Shown: positions 38,973 through 48,468 of the stretch, one piece after another
Layout of the letters: every line of letters starts with the position of its first letter
Numbering within the stretch: position 1 is the first letter of the stretch
Source of the DNA: Hyunsoonleella jejuensis
Lineage (GTDB): Bacteria; Bacteroidota; Bacteroidia; Flavobacteriales; Flavobacteriaceae
Assembly: GCF_900111025.1 (NCBI RefSeq)
Contig: NZ_FOFN01000004.1
Span: 124,001 to 188,000, forward strand
Length of the DNA: 64,000 bases
Reading direction: 5' to 3'
Notes under the pieces: model-generated
The model's database searches: none
Seen by the model: only the letters and a program-made list of their open reading frames with translations
Told to the model about the DNA's origin: nothing
Position numbers and translations under genes: made by a program

Positions 38973-39011
38973 AAAAAAGGCGCAATACCTGCTCGGTATT
39001 GCGCCTTTTTT
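38973..39011. terminator. Bidirectional intrinsic terminator
   Basis: AAAAAAGGCGCAATACC / GGTATTGCGCCTTTTTT, 17-base perfect arms and 5-base loop, between the convergent genes ending at 38954 and 39024. Confidence 0.92.
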
Positions 39012-39023
39012 ATGTATTGTAAG

Positions 39024-39677
39024 TTAATTCCCTTTTTTGTAATCTGCTAAAAACTTAGCTAGCCCCATGTCTGTTAACGGGTGTTTAAGTAATCCCTCAA
39101 TAGAACTTAAAGGCCCTGTCATAACATCAGCACCAATTTTAGCACAATCAATCACATGCATGGTATGGCGAACAGATGCTGCTAAAATTTGAGTATCGAA
39201 ACCATAATTATCATAAATATGACGGATTTCAGAAATTAAATTCAATCCATCAGTAGAAATATCATCTAGACGTCCAATAAAAGGCGACACATAGGTTGCG
39301 CCAGCTTTAGCTGCCAATAAGGCTTGTCCAGCAGAAAACACCAACGTTACATTAGTTTTAATGCCTTTGCTAGAAAAATGTTTACAAGCCTTAACTCCAT
39401 CTTTAATCATTGGCAATTTAATTACAATCTGGTCATGTAATTCTGCCAAAGCCTCACCTTCTCTTATCATACCATCAACATCGGTAGAAATAACCTCGGC
39501 ACTCACATCGCCTTCCACAATATTACAAATATCCACGTAGTGTTTCATAATATTGTCGTGTCCTGTTATGCCTTCTTTAGCCATTAAAGATGGGTTTGTG
39601 GTTACACCATCTAAAATTCCCATATCCTGGGCATCTTTTATCTGGTCTAAATTTGCAGTGTCAATAAAAAATTTCAT
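39024..39677 (-). CDS. Transaldolase / fructose-6-phosphate aldolase family protein
   Basis: A 217-residue single-barrel enzyme of the small TalC/MipB group. [29 protein letters not shown] at the N-terminus, Schiff-base Lys in IVIKLPM about residue 85, [29 protein letters not shown] and AASVRH are all present. Such small forms act either as transaldolase (pentose phosphate path) or as fructose-6-phosphate aldolase; sequence inspection alone does not decide. Monocistronic, ending at a strong terminator. Confidence 0.9.
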   Translation of the reverse strand: MKFFIDTANLDQIKDAQDMGILDGVTTNPSLMAKEGITGHDNIMKHYVDICNIVEGDVSAEVISTDVDGMIREGEALAELHDQIVIKLPMIKDGVKACKHFSSKGIKTNVTLVFSAGQALLAAKAGATYVSPFIGRLDDISTDGLNLISEIRHIYDNYGFDTQILAASVRHTMHVIDCAKIGADVMTGPLSSIEGLLKHPLTDMGLAKFLADYKKGN

Positions 39678-39708
39678 TAGTTATAATTATATAGATTTTA
39701 CTTTGTTT

Positions 39709-39832
39709 TAATGTTGTTTCCAGTAAGCGGGCGTTACCCTCAAGGGGTCGGGCTTTCGGCAGTCGCTCCCTCCTATCGTCGGGGAGCTTCAACAAATGCC
39801 TCAATCCCTAACGCAGCGAATTTACAACATTA
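39709..39832. repeat. GC-rich intergenic element bounded by inverted repeats
   Basis: A 124-base segment with perfect nine-base inverted ends (TAATGTTGT / ACAACATTA) and an interior far richer in GC than its surroundings. The interior holds CCCTCAAGGGG and GCTCC(14 nt)GGAGC hairpins and the words GCGGGCGTTACCC, GGGTCGGGCTTTCGG and CAATCCCTAACGC. I recall the same words from dispersed intergenic repeats in Flavobacteriaceae genomes. No coding potential seen. Confidence 0.6.
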
Positions 39833-39918
39833 TGGCTGTTACTAAGTTACCTTTTGGCAAAATCTATTAACAAGTTTCTTAATAGTTGTCGAAGTTAAAT
39901 TGAGAAATGAAATAATGT

Positions 39919-40338
39919 TTAGTCTACTGTCAAAATATAAGTTCTAGAAGTGCTTTCTTCACAGAGGCCATCACAATCATTAAAATCATTTTCGCAATAA
40001 TTATCAGCTTGCTCTACATCTAGTGTTATAGTAAATCGATATCTACCTTTACTCCTAGGTCTGCCTTCAATTATAACATCTCTGTAATCGAAGAACACCT
40101 CTAGTCCTTCGGGCAAATCACCAAATATGTCGAAATAGTAAAAATAGTCATTATCTCTTGGTTCATTTTGTATCTCAGACGTAATTTTGGCATAGAAATG
40201 CTCATTCTGTCTTGCACGATCAATTCTAGTATCTGATAAAACGGGTTTTCTATTAATCACACATTCGAGAATATCTTGACAGCTTGTAACGAAAAAAAAC
40301 AAAGCAAAAACCGAGGGGAAGATAATTTTTCTATACAT
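39919..40338 (-). CDS. Small lipoprotein with Ig-like (He_PIG-type) region
   Basis: A 139-residue lipoprotein; the signal ends in LFFFVTSC. The segment DLPEGLEVFFDYRDVIIEGRPRSKGRYRFTITLDV has the LPxGL...I.G.P...G.Y.F.I.V pattern of putative Ig (He_PIG) domains that bind or scaffold at the cell surface. Near the C-terminus four Cys within 15 residues (NYCENDFNDCDGLCEES) suggest disulphide bonds. Monocistronic. Function unknown. Confidence 0.65.
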   Translation of the reverse strand: MYRKIIFPSVFALFFFVTSCQDILECVINRKPVLSDTRIDRARQNEHFYAKITSEIQNEPRDNDYFYYFDIFGDLPEGLEVFFDYRDVIIEGRPRSKGRYRFTITLDVEQADNYCENDFNDCDGLCEESTSRTYILTVD

Positions 40339-40382
40339 AAGGTTACTTTTGTGTTAATAAAACACAAATAGCATACCAAAAC

Positions 40383-41186
40383 CTACAGTTTATAATGATT
40401 CATTAATAATTTTTCGTAAATCTTATCTGGTAGAATGCGTTTTAATGCCACAGAAAATTTTTGCATAAACTCCCCTACCTTATAATGTATTTTTGGCTTT
40501 TCGGTATTGATGATTTTATAGACAGCCTTTGCCATTAGTTTTGGGTCACTACCTTCATCAACATGGGCATTCATTAACTCTAAAGTTTTTCCGTAGCTTT
40601 TGTTATATGGCGATTGCTCCTTTAAAGGGGCATGGTATCGTCCTGCAGCAATATTGGTCGCAAAATCTCCTGGAGCAACATTAGTCATTTCAATGTTAAA
40701 AGGCTTCAACTCCATTCTAAAGGCTTCGGTTACTATTTCTAAAGCACCTTTGCTAGCACTATAAATACCACGATATGGCAAACCCATGTAACCTGCTATT
40801 GAAGTGATATTTATAATTAATCCGGAGTTTTGCATACGCATTTGTGGCAGTACTGCCTTAATTACATTTATAGGCCCAAAAAAATTAGTATCGAAATTAG
40901 CCTTTATTTCCGCTTCTGGGATTTCCTCAATAGGTCCTGTAATACCAGCTCCAGCATTATTAATCAATACATCGAGCCGATTTTCGTTTTTAATTACTGC
41001 AGCAATGGCATTTTTAACTGTATCAAGGTTTTTAACGTCTAAGGTTAGCAGAGGAAACATGGTGTTGGTATAATTCTCAGGATTTCTGCTAGTACCATAA
41101 ACCTTATATCCTTTAATATGAAGAAACTCTCCGATAGATTTTCCAATTCCAGAAGAGCCACCGGTGATTAAAACTACTTTAGACAT
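40383..41186 (-). CDS. Short-chain dehydrogenase/reductase
   Basis: A 267-residue SDR with Rossmann motif TGGSSGIGKSIGEFL, LDVKN, NNAGAG, catalytic Ser in INITSIAG and YSASK catalytic Tyr-Lys near residue 152. The C-terminal portion, with LKRILPDKIYEKLLM, resembles the classical SDRs that act on hydrophobic substrates. NAD(P) preference and substrate cannot be stated. Monocistronic, just downstream (on its own strand) of the SRP RNA gene. Confidence 0.87.
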   Translation of the reverse strand: MSKVVLITGGSSGIGKSIGEFLHIKGYKVYGTSRNPENYTNTMFPLLTLDVKNLDTVKNAIAAVIKNENRLDVLINNAGAGITGPIEEIPEAEIKANFDTNFFGPINVIKAVLPQMRMQNSGLIINITSIAGYMGLPYRGIYSASKGALEIVTEAFRMELKPFNIEMTNVAPGDFATNIAAGRYHAPLKEQSPYNKSYGKTLELMNAHVDEGSDPKLMAKAVYKIINTEKPKIHYKVGEFMQKFSVALKRILPDKIYEKLLMNHYKL

Positions 41187-41258
41187 ACTTATAATTTAAA
41201 ATGCCAAATTACAACATCGAAATACGAAAAGAAAATTTAAATTTAAGGCACAAAAAAA

Positions 41259-41352
41259 GGCAAGCTACCTACATCACACCGCTACAACCGTATACCTTTG
41301 CTGCGTTCCCGCCCTGGAGGATTCTACAGGAGCTGGTTGTGTAGGACTTGCC
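41259..41352 (-). ncRNA. ffs: Signal recognition particle RNA (small bacterial type)
   Basis: The minus strand reads GGCAAG... with its ends CTTGCC/GGCAAG paired. It contains the SRP-type apical loop words CAGGGCGGGAACGCAGCAAAGG, equivalent to the Ffh-binding GGAA/AGCAGC region of 4.5S RNA. GTGTAGG and CTACC-type stems lie further out. The length of about 94 bases fits. A perfect promoter lies immediately upstream, which also fixes the strand. Confidence 0.9.
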
Positions 41353-41357
41353 GGCTG

Positions 41358-41387
41358 CAAAGATACAATCTTTTAAAATTTTCACAA
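41358..41387 (-). promoter_or_regulatory. Consensus promoter of the SRP RNA gene
   Basis: Minus strand TTG at 41385-41387, 19 bases, then TATCTTTG at 41358-41365. Transcription would begin about six bases later, at the 5' end of the SRP RNA. Confidence 0.8.
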
Positions 41388-41442
41388 TGATTTTTTAAAC
41401 CGATTTTTAATAAATATATTCGACCCAAATTTAGTGCTTCTC

Positions 41443-42477
41443 ATGAAAATATATAAACTACTCACTACCACATTATTATTGTTTGTTTTATTGTCTTGTG
41501 GCTCTAATTCAAACCAAAAGAAAAACTTTTTTAGTATCACAACGAATGCTGACAAGGGAACTATTTCTATTGATGAGACGTTAAAACTTTCTATAGAAAA
41601 CAAAAGGAATTATACCATAGATTCTGTAGTGTATACACTGAATGGAAAATCTATTTCTGATGGTTATACTTTAAAAAGCCATAAACTGGGAAAATATCCA
41701 ATAGAGGCTTTGGTATATTATAATGGAAATGACACGCAGGCAGTTACCTCGTCTATTACTATTTTAAACAATACCCCTCCTAAAATTTATAAATATAATA
41801 TCATAAACCAATACCCACATGATATTACAAGCTATACCCAAGGGTTGGAATTTTATAATGGTAAACTATATGAAAGCACAGGACAATACAAGGAATCTAA
41901 ACTTAGGCAAATAGATTACAAAACTGGTGAAGTAGTTAAAAATATAAATTTGGCAGACGCTTATTTTGGTGAAGGTTTAACCATAATGAATGATAAGATG
42001 TATCAATTAACATGGAAATCTAATACCGGTTTTGTTTACGACGTAAACACATTTGAAAAAACAGGAAGTTTTAGCTATGGTAAAAGTAAAGAAGGTTGGG
42101 GACTTACCCACAACGACACACACATTTATAAAAGTGATGGCAGCGAGAACATTTGGTTGTTAAATCCTGAGACATTGGTTGAAGCAGACAAAATACAAGT
42201 GTACACAAACAAAGGAAAAATTACCGATATTAATGAAATGGAATGGATAAATGGGAAAATATATGCTAACCGTTACCAACGCAACGGTGTTGCCATTATT
42301 AACCCAGAAAACGGCGCTGTAGAAGGTGTTATAGATTTTACGCCATTAAAGAATAAAATAACCCAACACGAAAAACTCGATGTGTTAAACGGTATTGCCT
42401 ATAATCCTGATACTAAAACCATTTTTGTAACAGGCAAACGCTGGGATAAACTGTTTGAAGTTGAAGTTGTTGAATAA
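41443..42477 (+). CDS. Glutamine cyclotransferase-family lipoprotein
   Basis: A 344-residue exported protein; the signal ends LLFVLLSC, a lipobox. After an Ig-like N-terminal segment (residues 20-110), a five-bladed propeller of the glutaminyl-peptide cyclotransferase family begins at YPHDITSYTQGLEFYNGKLYESTGQY. It continues with YFGEGLTIMNDKMYQLTW, GWGLTHNDTHIYKSDGS and LNGIAYNPDTKTIFVTGKRWDKLFE, all conserved in the plant/bacterial QC type. It converts N-terminal Gln to pyroglutamate. ATG at 41443 is preferred over a GTG nine bases earlier. Confidence 0.88.
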   Translation: MKIYKLLTTTLLLFVLLSCGSNSNQKKNFFSITTNADKGTISIDETLKLSIENKRNYTIDSVVYTLNGKSISDGYTLKSHKLGKYPIEALVYYNGNDTQAVTSSITILNNTPPKIYKYNIINQYPHDITSYTQGLEFYNGKLYESTGQYKESKLRQIDYKTGEVVKNINLADAYFGEGLTIMNDKMYQLTWKSNTGFVYDVNTFEKTGSFSYGKSKEGWGLTHNDTHIYKSDGSENIWLLNPETLVEADKIQVYTNKGKITDINEMEWINGKIYANRYQRNGVAIINPENGAVEGVIDFTPLKNKITQHEKLDVLNGIAYNPDTKTIFVTGKRWDKLFEVEVVE

Positions 42478-42506
42478 AAAAGACCTCATTACATAAGGTC
42501 TTTTTT
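42476..42506. terminator. Bidirectional intrinsic terminator
   Basis: AAAAAAGACCT / AGGTCTTTTTT around CATTACATA, beginning at the glutamine cyclotransferase stop and facing the end of the TonB receptor gene. Confidence 0.85.
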
Positions 42507-42532
42507 ATCAATATAAGTTTAAATACTACAAT

Positions 42533-44767
42533 TTAAAATCGTACGGAAACTTTTCCTCTTAAAAAGAAAGGTACACCAGGTGTAAAATGAATTTCCTCAA
42601 CTGGGTTGGCCTCATTAAACAATCTACTCTCTGTAGCAAATTGGGTTTCGTTCCAATCTACATCAAAAAGATTTTCAACAATTACACCAATAGTCCAATT
42701 CTTATGGTTGTAATTTAAATTTAAGTCCGTAACAAAATAGCCTTCTGCCACAATGGAGTTATCTTCATTTGCTGGCCGATCTTTAATATAACGGTAACTA
42801 ATACCGCCAGAAAAATTGCCCAAGTTATTAACTGTAAAACCACCTGCCGAGGTTAAGTCTGGTGCAAGTGGTATATAATCTCGTCCATCGGGTTCTTCGG
42901 TGCTTCTGGCAATGGTATAGTTTATATCTGTATTAAAATACAACCAATCCGCAATTTGATAGCGTAAGCCAAAATCTAATCCGTAACGCGACGTCTTTCC
43001 GCTAGGCTCAACAATAGCTGCGTCTCCTACATATACAAACTCCTGCTCCAAAAATAAAGACCAAAGTGCTGCATTAATTACCAATCTGTCTGTTGGTTTT
43101 AAAACTGTTCCTAAATCTGTACTAAATGCAGTTGGCAATATTTGTTCACCATTGTTGGCAACTACTACCCTAGTATCGTTAGAGTGAAAACCCAATCCTG
43201 TTTTAAGAAAAAACTGAGTATTTGACGATGCTGCATAAATAAAATTTAGTTTCGGACTCAATAAGGTCTTGTTTTCACTTTTACTATCATAGGCTTCAGT
43301 AAGTAAATCCTCATAATCATAAGTAAAATAATCTAAACGTAACCCCGGGTTAATCGTCCACTTTTTCACCTTATATGTTACATCTGCAAATGAAAAAGCA
43401 TTTGTCTCATCTACATTGCCATAGGCCAACCTTTCTAATAATTCTTTTCTGTTCTTAGTGCGCGATAGTTGATTTTCATTAACATCATCATATCTAAAAC
43501 CAACACCAACTCTATATCTTAATTGTTGGTCATGGTCTTCTAGATGAAACGATTTTTCGTAAATACTTTTCGCACCTATAATAGTTCTTTCTTCAAATTG
43601 ACGTATTTGATCTGCATTTATTGGGTCTTCCAGAAAAAAAGTGAAGTTTGAAAACAATTCAAAATCATAATTAGATACATAAGCAGAAGATGTTAAACTA
43701 GAATGCTCATCAAAATGCTTGATATGATTCATCCAAATATTTGTTCTGCTTGTATTTCCACCCTCGGTATCATCAATGGCTCCAAATCTCCCTATTAAAC
43801 CCTGGTCTACAGCGCGTTGTGGTATTTGACCTGAAGCGTCCCATTTACTTTGAAAGTGGGAAAGCGATAAATTAAATTCCTGATCTTTATAATTATTGTA
43901 GTTATATCGCCCCATAACATTTAAACGATTAAAGTTCTGAGGAGAATCAAAAACACCATCGGTTAAATTCATTTCACTGGCTATGTAGGCATTACTGTTA
44001 TCGCCATCCCAAATCTTAAGCATGCTCATAGCCCTTACTGTATTGAACTGACCAGCTTCAACAGAAATTACATTTTTATCAATTTTTTTCTTTGTTTGAA
44101 TATCTACATAGCCAGCCGTATTAAAGTTGCCTTTGTCGGCATAATAGGAACCCTTACCAAAATCTAGATTATCAATGGTTTCTGGAATAATAAAGTGCAT
44201 ATCTGCATACCCTTGTCCATGCGCATGCGATACCATATTTACAGGCATGCCATCTACATCAATGGCTATATCGGTACCGTGGTCTATATCAAAACCTCTT
44301 AAAAAGATTTGTTCTGCTTTTCCTCCGCCTGCATGTTGACCGATAATTAACCCCGGGATTTTTCGAAGTATCTCCTGTGATGATTTTACAGGGCTTGTTT
44401 TTAAATCTACATTTACGAAGTTACTGAGGACATTTACTTTTGAAACTATCAAGACTTGATCTAGAGATGCCGAAGATATCTCCATAATAACTTGAATGGT
44501 ACTATCTAAATGAGACTCATCGATAGTAAGTTCATAATTTTTATAACCTAATTGGTAAAAATAAATGATATCCCCTACCGATATATCATCAATTTCAAAA
44601 TAACCAGATACATTGGTATAGGTATAAGCCCCTGTACTTTTGTTATAAACCCCAACACCTTGGATGGGCTTCTCGTTATCTTCGGAAATTACCGTCCCGC
44701 TAAGTTCGTGGGCTTTTATACTGCCAAAAACAGCCAATAGCACAAATGTGAAAATATACTTTTTCAT
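42533..44767 (-). CDS. TonB-dependent outer membrane receptor
   Basis: A 744-residue receptor, last gene of the minus-strand peptide operon. Signal peptide (FTFVLLAVFGSIKA), carboxypeptidase-regulatory-like domain (residues 22-105), plug domain (about 110-230, with LRGFDIDHGTDIAIDVDGMP and a VSHAHGQGYADMHF segment), then a 22-strand-type barrel ending in KVSVRF with a C-terminal aromatic. The HAHGQGY plug motif belongs to a receptor group I associate with metal-related loci; substrate is not proven. Position downstream of the synthetase genes suggests uptake of the cluster product or its metal complex. Gap of 134 bases from the preceding gene leaves room for an own promoter. Confidence 0.85.
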   Translation of the reverse strand: MKKYIFTFVLLAVFGSIKAHELSGTVISEDNEKPIQGVGVYNKSTGAYTYTNVSGYFEIDDISVGDIIYFYQLGYKNYELTIDESHLDSTIQVIMEISSASLDQVLIVSKVNVLSNFVNVDLKTSPVKSSQEILRKIPGLIIGQHAGGGKAEQIFLRGFDIDHGTDIAIDVDGMPVNMVSHAHGQGYADMHFIIPETIDNLDFGKGSYYADKGNFNTAGYVDIQTKKKIDKNVISVEAGQFNTVRAMSMLKIWDGDNSNAYIASEMNLTDGVFDSPQNFNRLNVMGRYNYNNYKDQEFNLSLSHFQSKWDASGQIPQRAVDQGLIGRFGAIDDTEGGNTSRTNIWMNHIKHFDEHSSLTSSAYVSNYDFELFSNFTFFLEDPINADQIRQFEERTIIGAKSIYEKSFHLEDHDQQLRYRVGVGFRYDDVNENQLSRTKNRKELLERLAYGNVDETNAFSFADVTYKVKKWTINPGLRLDYFTYDYEDLLTEAYDSKSENKTLLSPKLNFIYAASSNTQFFLKTGLGFHSNDTRVVVANNGEQILPTAFSTDLGTVLKPTDRLVINAALWSLFLEQEFVYVGDAAIVEPSGKTSRYGLDFGLRYQIADWLYFNTDINYTIARSTEEPDGRDYIPLAPDLTSAGGFTVNNLGNFSGGISYRYIKDRPANEDNSIVAEGYFVTDLNLNYNHKNWTIGVIVENLFDVDWNETQFATESRLFNEANPVEEIHFTPGVPFFLRGKVSVRF

Positions 44768-44901
44768 TTTTTTAAATTTTTAGACATAGTCAACGTAACA
44801 ATGTTGAAAATGCATTATTCATTTCGATTAAAGAGTCGATTAAAAAATCTATGTGTCTTACAACACTATATATTTAGGTGTAACATAGACATTAGAGTAT
44901 A

Positions 44902-45339
44902 TCAAGATATTTGTGGAGGGATTTTCTCTTTTTTAGAATGTTTTAATAATAAAATTTTACAGTGATTGTATATCAATGCAGTATGCTCTAAATAAACGCA
45001 TATCCTTAATTTATAGTTGTTTGAACAAACATGCTTATCCACCTTAACGTTTTTGGTGCTTGGAAATTCAGTGTCACTTTCGTCTGTATCTTGATTTAGT
45101 GCTAGAGCTAAATCATCTAATAATCTATGACTATCAGACATATATGAAGGTTCAGGGAGTTTATTCAATTGCCTTGAATTAACTTCATAGTCATGAGATA
45201 TGATGTAACTAGGCATGCTTAAATTATGTGAAAGATTATGACAAATATTTAGTATTTCATTTTGCAAAGGTGAACCAAGATAAATCATACTGATGAGCAC
45301 CGCAAAAAATTTAATAATATGTGTTTTGTAACTTTTCAA
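44902..45339 (-). CDS. Small secreted or membrane-anchored protein, His/Cys-containing, before TonB receptor
   Basis: A 145-residue protein beginning with TTG eight bases after the synthetase stop. A hydrophobic N-terminus (IIKFFAVLISMIYLG) is followed by His/Cys-containing stretch NICHNLSHNLSMPSYIISHDYE, an acidic loop with DTDESDTEF, then HVCSNNYKLRICVYLEH and NHCK. The C-terminus ends KKEKIPPQIS. Small His-containing proteins of similar shape sit before metal-linked TonB receptors in other Bacteroidota (recollection, not checked). A role in metal or ligand handling is inferred. If TTG is not used, a later ATG (codon 18) would remove the signal. Confidence 0.6.
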   Translation of the reverse strand: MKSYKTHIIKFFAVLISMIYLGSPLQNEILNICHNLSHNLSMPSYIISHDYEVNSRQLNKLPEPSYMSDSHRLLDDLALALNQDTDESDTEFPSTKNVKVDKHVCSNNYKLRICVYLEHTALIYNHCKILLLKHSKKEKIPPQIS

Positions 45340-45347
45340 ATGATTTT

Positions 45348-48300
45348 TTATTCTTCTAAAAGGTCTATTAAGGTTTTTTCAAGGTTAGTAGCATAAGCTC
45401 GTATTGAAGGGTAGAGAAAAATGTTTACCAAAGGCAAATCTAGTTCTAACTCTTGTTTAAGCCTCGCTGAAATCTTTATGGCCAAAAGAGAGTGTCCTCC
45501 CAATGCAATAAAATTATCGGTAACACTTATTTTATCTATTTGAAAAACATCTTCCCAAACGGTAAGTACAAGTTCTTCTATTTCATTGTTAGGAAGTACT
45601 AGCGTTCTTATACTATCTTCTTTATCAATATTTAGTGTCTTTAAACGCTTTTTATCAATTTTACCATTAGTTGTTAATGGCATTTCTTGTAAATAGCAAA
45701 ACTGAGAAGGCATCATGTATAAAGGTAAGCTAAAGCCTAGCGTATTTATAAATATTTCATCGGAAAGCTGTTCCTTTCCCGAATAAAAAGCCACTAATTT
45801 AGGTTCTTTATTTGCATGTTCTATTTTCAAGACCGCACAAGACTCAACCCCTTCAACCTCCAATATATTAGATTCTATTTCGGTTAATTCTATCCGGTAC
45901 CCGCGAAATTTAATTTGCTCATCAATTCTCCCCAAGTATTCAAGTTCATTCACATCATTTACTCTTGCCAAATCACCCGTACGATATAAAACTCCATATT
46001 CAGACAAATCATTAGATATGAACCTTTCATTAGTTAAGTCTTGCATGCCCAAATATCCAGAGGCTAAGCTTTTTCCAGAAACATACAACTCACCGACGAC
46101 ACCATCTGGAACAATATTTAGTTCAGAATCTAAAATGTAGGCAGTCATATTAGAAATTGAATTGCCTATTGGAATGGAGCCTTCTTTATGTGTATTCGTA
46201 TTGAATTTTGAAACAATACATCCAACAGTAGCTTCTGTGGGGCCATATTCGTTGTAAATATCAACATCATGATTGAAGAGCTTGGATATAGCATTACCCA
46301 AACTCACTTTAAAATCCTCTCCTCCAACAATGATTGTTTTTAGTTTTGATTCTGTAACATAAAGTTCTTGAAACAAAACCAAATGTGAAGGAGTTAACTT
46401 GATGAAATCAACCTTATTATCATTAATAACTTTGGCTAAAGACATATCGGCACCTGACAGGTCTTCTGGATAAATCATCAGAGTACCTCCAGACATTAAT
46501 GGTAAAAACGTAGAGGTAATAGTCAAATCGAACCCTATTGAAGTAAACAAAGGAATTTGAGAGTTTTTAGAAACACCATAGTACGTTTTCGCCCAAAATA
46601 AGTAATTTGATAAAGCTCCATGTGAAATCATCACTCCTTTAGGCTTTCCTGTTGAACCAGATGTGAAAAGAACATAAGCTATATCATTTTCATTAATAGG
46701 AGCCTGAATTTCCTCCTGATAATTAGCTTCAGAATTGTACTGAAATCTATCCAACTCTATCTTATCAAGACCAATACTATCTGTTTTATCTTTGAAGTAG
46801 GAGTCGGTTAGAATTAACTTCGCATTACTTACGTTACAGATATATTTAACACGCTCTATAGGTTGGTCAGAAGCTAAGGGGATAAAGGTCGCTCCTATTT
46901 TAGCAACTGCCAGAATACTTATTATATAATCAGTATTCCGATAATTAAATAAAACTATGCTATCCCCTTTACCGAAGCCCTGATTTATTAGACGCTGAGC
47001 GAGTACATTTGCATGATGATTCAATAAAATATACGAAAGCTGGTTCTCTTCGCATTCTAGAGAAACCGCATTCGGTGCTGCTTTAACATTATCATAAAAA
47101 TCGGAAAATACAGATCTGTATTCCGTTTTTATTGAGGGTGTTCTACCATTATATTTCTGAATCTCTTGTTTACTAATAATAGATCTTGCGGTAATTTTAT
47201 CAGTTAGATGCTCAGTAATTTGGTCTAAAACATTTAAAAAATGATCTGCTATACGACTTTTCAATTGATCATTAAAAATGGAATTATTTAGATCGAATAA
47301 TAAAGAAACGTTTCCAGAATTATCCATATCGTAAACATTACATCTCAACGCATGATTACTATCTGAATGGTCTGGATGTATCCATTCTGAACTTATTTCG
47401 AATTTATTGAAATTTGAAAACTTTGCATTTATGTAATTGAGCGTAACATTATATACTTTATTAATCTCTACACTAGACGACCCTGTTTTTGCATATTTTA
47501 AATATGCATTGGTCTCTAACTTTACTTTATTAATAACATCAATAAAAGTGTCAACTTCTGAAAGTTCAACAATCAAAGGAAAAAATTCAATAAAAATACC
47601 AGGTGTTTTCTTAAACTGCCTGTTTATTCTATTATGAACTGGGGCTCCAATTGCTATTTGATTTAAATCTCCAATTCTATACAAAAAAACAAACAAAGCC
47701 GATGTGAAAATATTAAATAGTGTAAGATCTTGAGTCCAACTTCTTACTTCGGGTAGTTGGGCTAAAGCTTTAATTTTATTCGTCCTTTCTTTTCCTAAAT
47801 GAATGTAAATTCTATCTGAAGATGTACTTAGGTTGGAATTAGATTTGCCATATAATTTTGGTAGAGTTTTTACCTGTGTTACCTTTTCTTCCCAATAGTT
47901 AATAATGGACTTATTTTCTAATGATTTTTCATTTTCGAAAACAACATAGTCTTTAAAATGTGGAATTTCAATTTCGGCAGTATCAGATTGACTTAAAAGC
48001 GACTTGTATATCGTATCAAGGGTCTTAAAAACTATAGTAGACGATGTTGCATCGGTAATTAAGTGGTGGATATTTAAATACAATACATACTCATCATCAC
48101 ATTTTTTAATTAGCGCACAATAGTAAAGGCATGTTTCTAAATCAAAAGAAACAATGCTTTTTTCCTGTTGCCAGCTTTTTATTTCGGCTAAGGTTTTATT
48201 CGAAAAATCTAAAAACTCATAATTAACTACACCATCAGTTATAACCTGCATTTCAGGCTCCTCATTATTCTCAATGAATATAGTTCTTAAAGCGTCCGAT

Positions 48301-48449
48301 TTCTCAACCAGCAAGTAAAACGATTTTTGAAATATAGTAACATCAATTTTTCCATATATTGTAAAAGCATGAACCATATTATACAAAGGTGTCTTTGGGT
48401 TCATTTTTTGCCCTATCCAAATAGCTAATTGAGTTCTCGTGAGTTTCAT
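45348..48449 (-). CDS. Nonribosomal peptide synthetase module C-A-PCP
   Basis: A 1033-residue single-module synthetase. The C domain (1-430) has HHLITDA at about residue 128, the last Gly of HHxxxDG being Ala. The A domain (about 450-930) has LFTSGSTGKPKG (A3, about residue 595) and YRTGDLARV, and the specificity residues read D-L-T-K-I-G-E-V-G, the pattern known for Asn. The carrier domain (about 950-1030) has LGGHSLLAIK with the phosphopantetheine Ser near 987. There is no epimerase or thioesterase, so the chain must pass on. The C domain would accept the acyl starter from the stand-alone carrier protein encoded just upstream. Confidence 0.92.
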   Translation of the reverse strand: MKLTRTQLAIWIGQKMNPKTPLYNMVHAFTIYGKIDVTIFQKSFYLLVEKSDALRTIFIENNEEPEMQVITDGVVNYEFLDFSNKTLAEIKSWQQEKSIVSFDLETCLYYCALIKKCDDEYVLYLNIHHLITDATSSTIVFKTLDTIYKSLLSQSDTAEIEIPHFKDYVVFENEKSLENKSIINYWEEKVTQVKTLPKLYGKSNSNLSTSSDRIYIHLGKERTNKIKALAQLPEVRSWTQDLTLFNIFTSALFVFLYRIGDLNQIAIGAPVHNRINRQFKKTPGIFIEFFPLIVELSEVDTFIDVINKVKLETNAYLKYAKTGSSSVEINKVYNVTLNYINAKFSNFNKFEISSEWIHPDHSDSNHALRCNVYDMDNSGNVSLLFDLNNSIFNDQLKSRIADHFLNVLDQITEHLTDKITARSIISKQEIQKYNGRTPSIKTEYRSVFSDFYDNVKAAPNAVSLECEENQLSYILLNHHANVLAQRLINQGFGKGDSIVLFNYRNTDYIISILAVAKIGATFIPLASDQPIERVKYICNVSNAKLILTDSYFKDKTDSIGLDKIELDRFQYNSEANYQEEIQAPINENDIAYVLFTSGSTGKPKGVMISHGALSNYLFWAKTYYGVSKNSQIPLFTSIGFDLTITSTFLPLMSGGTLMIYPEDLSGADMSLAKVINDNKVDFIKLTPSHLVLFQELYVTESKLKTIIVGGEDFKVSLGNAISKLFNHDVDIYNEYGPTEATVGCIVSKFNTNTHKEGSIPIGNSISNMTAYILDSELNIVPDGVVGELYVSGKSLASGYLGMQDLTNERFISNDLSEYGVLYRTGDLARVNDVNELEYLGRIDEQIKFRGYRIELTEIESNILEVEGVESCAVLKIEHANKEPKLVAFYSGKEQLSDEIFINTLGFSLPLYMMPSQFCYLQEMPLTTNGKIDKKRLKTLNIDKEDSIRTLVLPNNEIEELVLTVWEDVFQIDKISVTDNFIALGGHSLLAIKISARLKQELELDLPLVNIFLYPSIRAYATNLEKTLIDLLEE

Positions 48450-48468
48450 TCTACAGTTTTTACTTCTG

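Noticed and set aside
44768-44901. Operator in the gap before the TonB receptor
   Set aside because: Words such as AGACATAG/CTATGTGTCT and CGATTAAA repeats are short and imperfect in AT-rich DNA; no convincing site.
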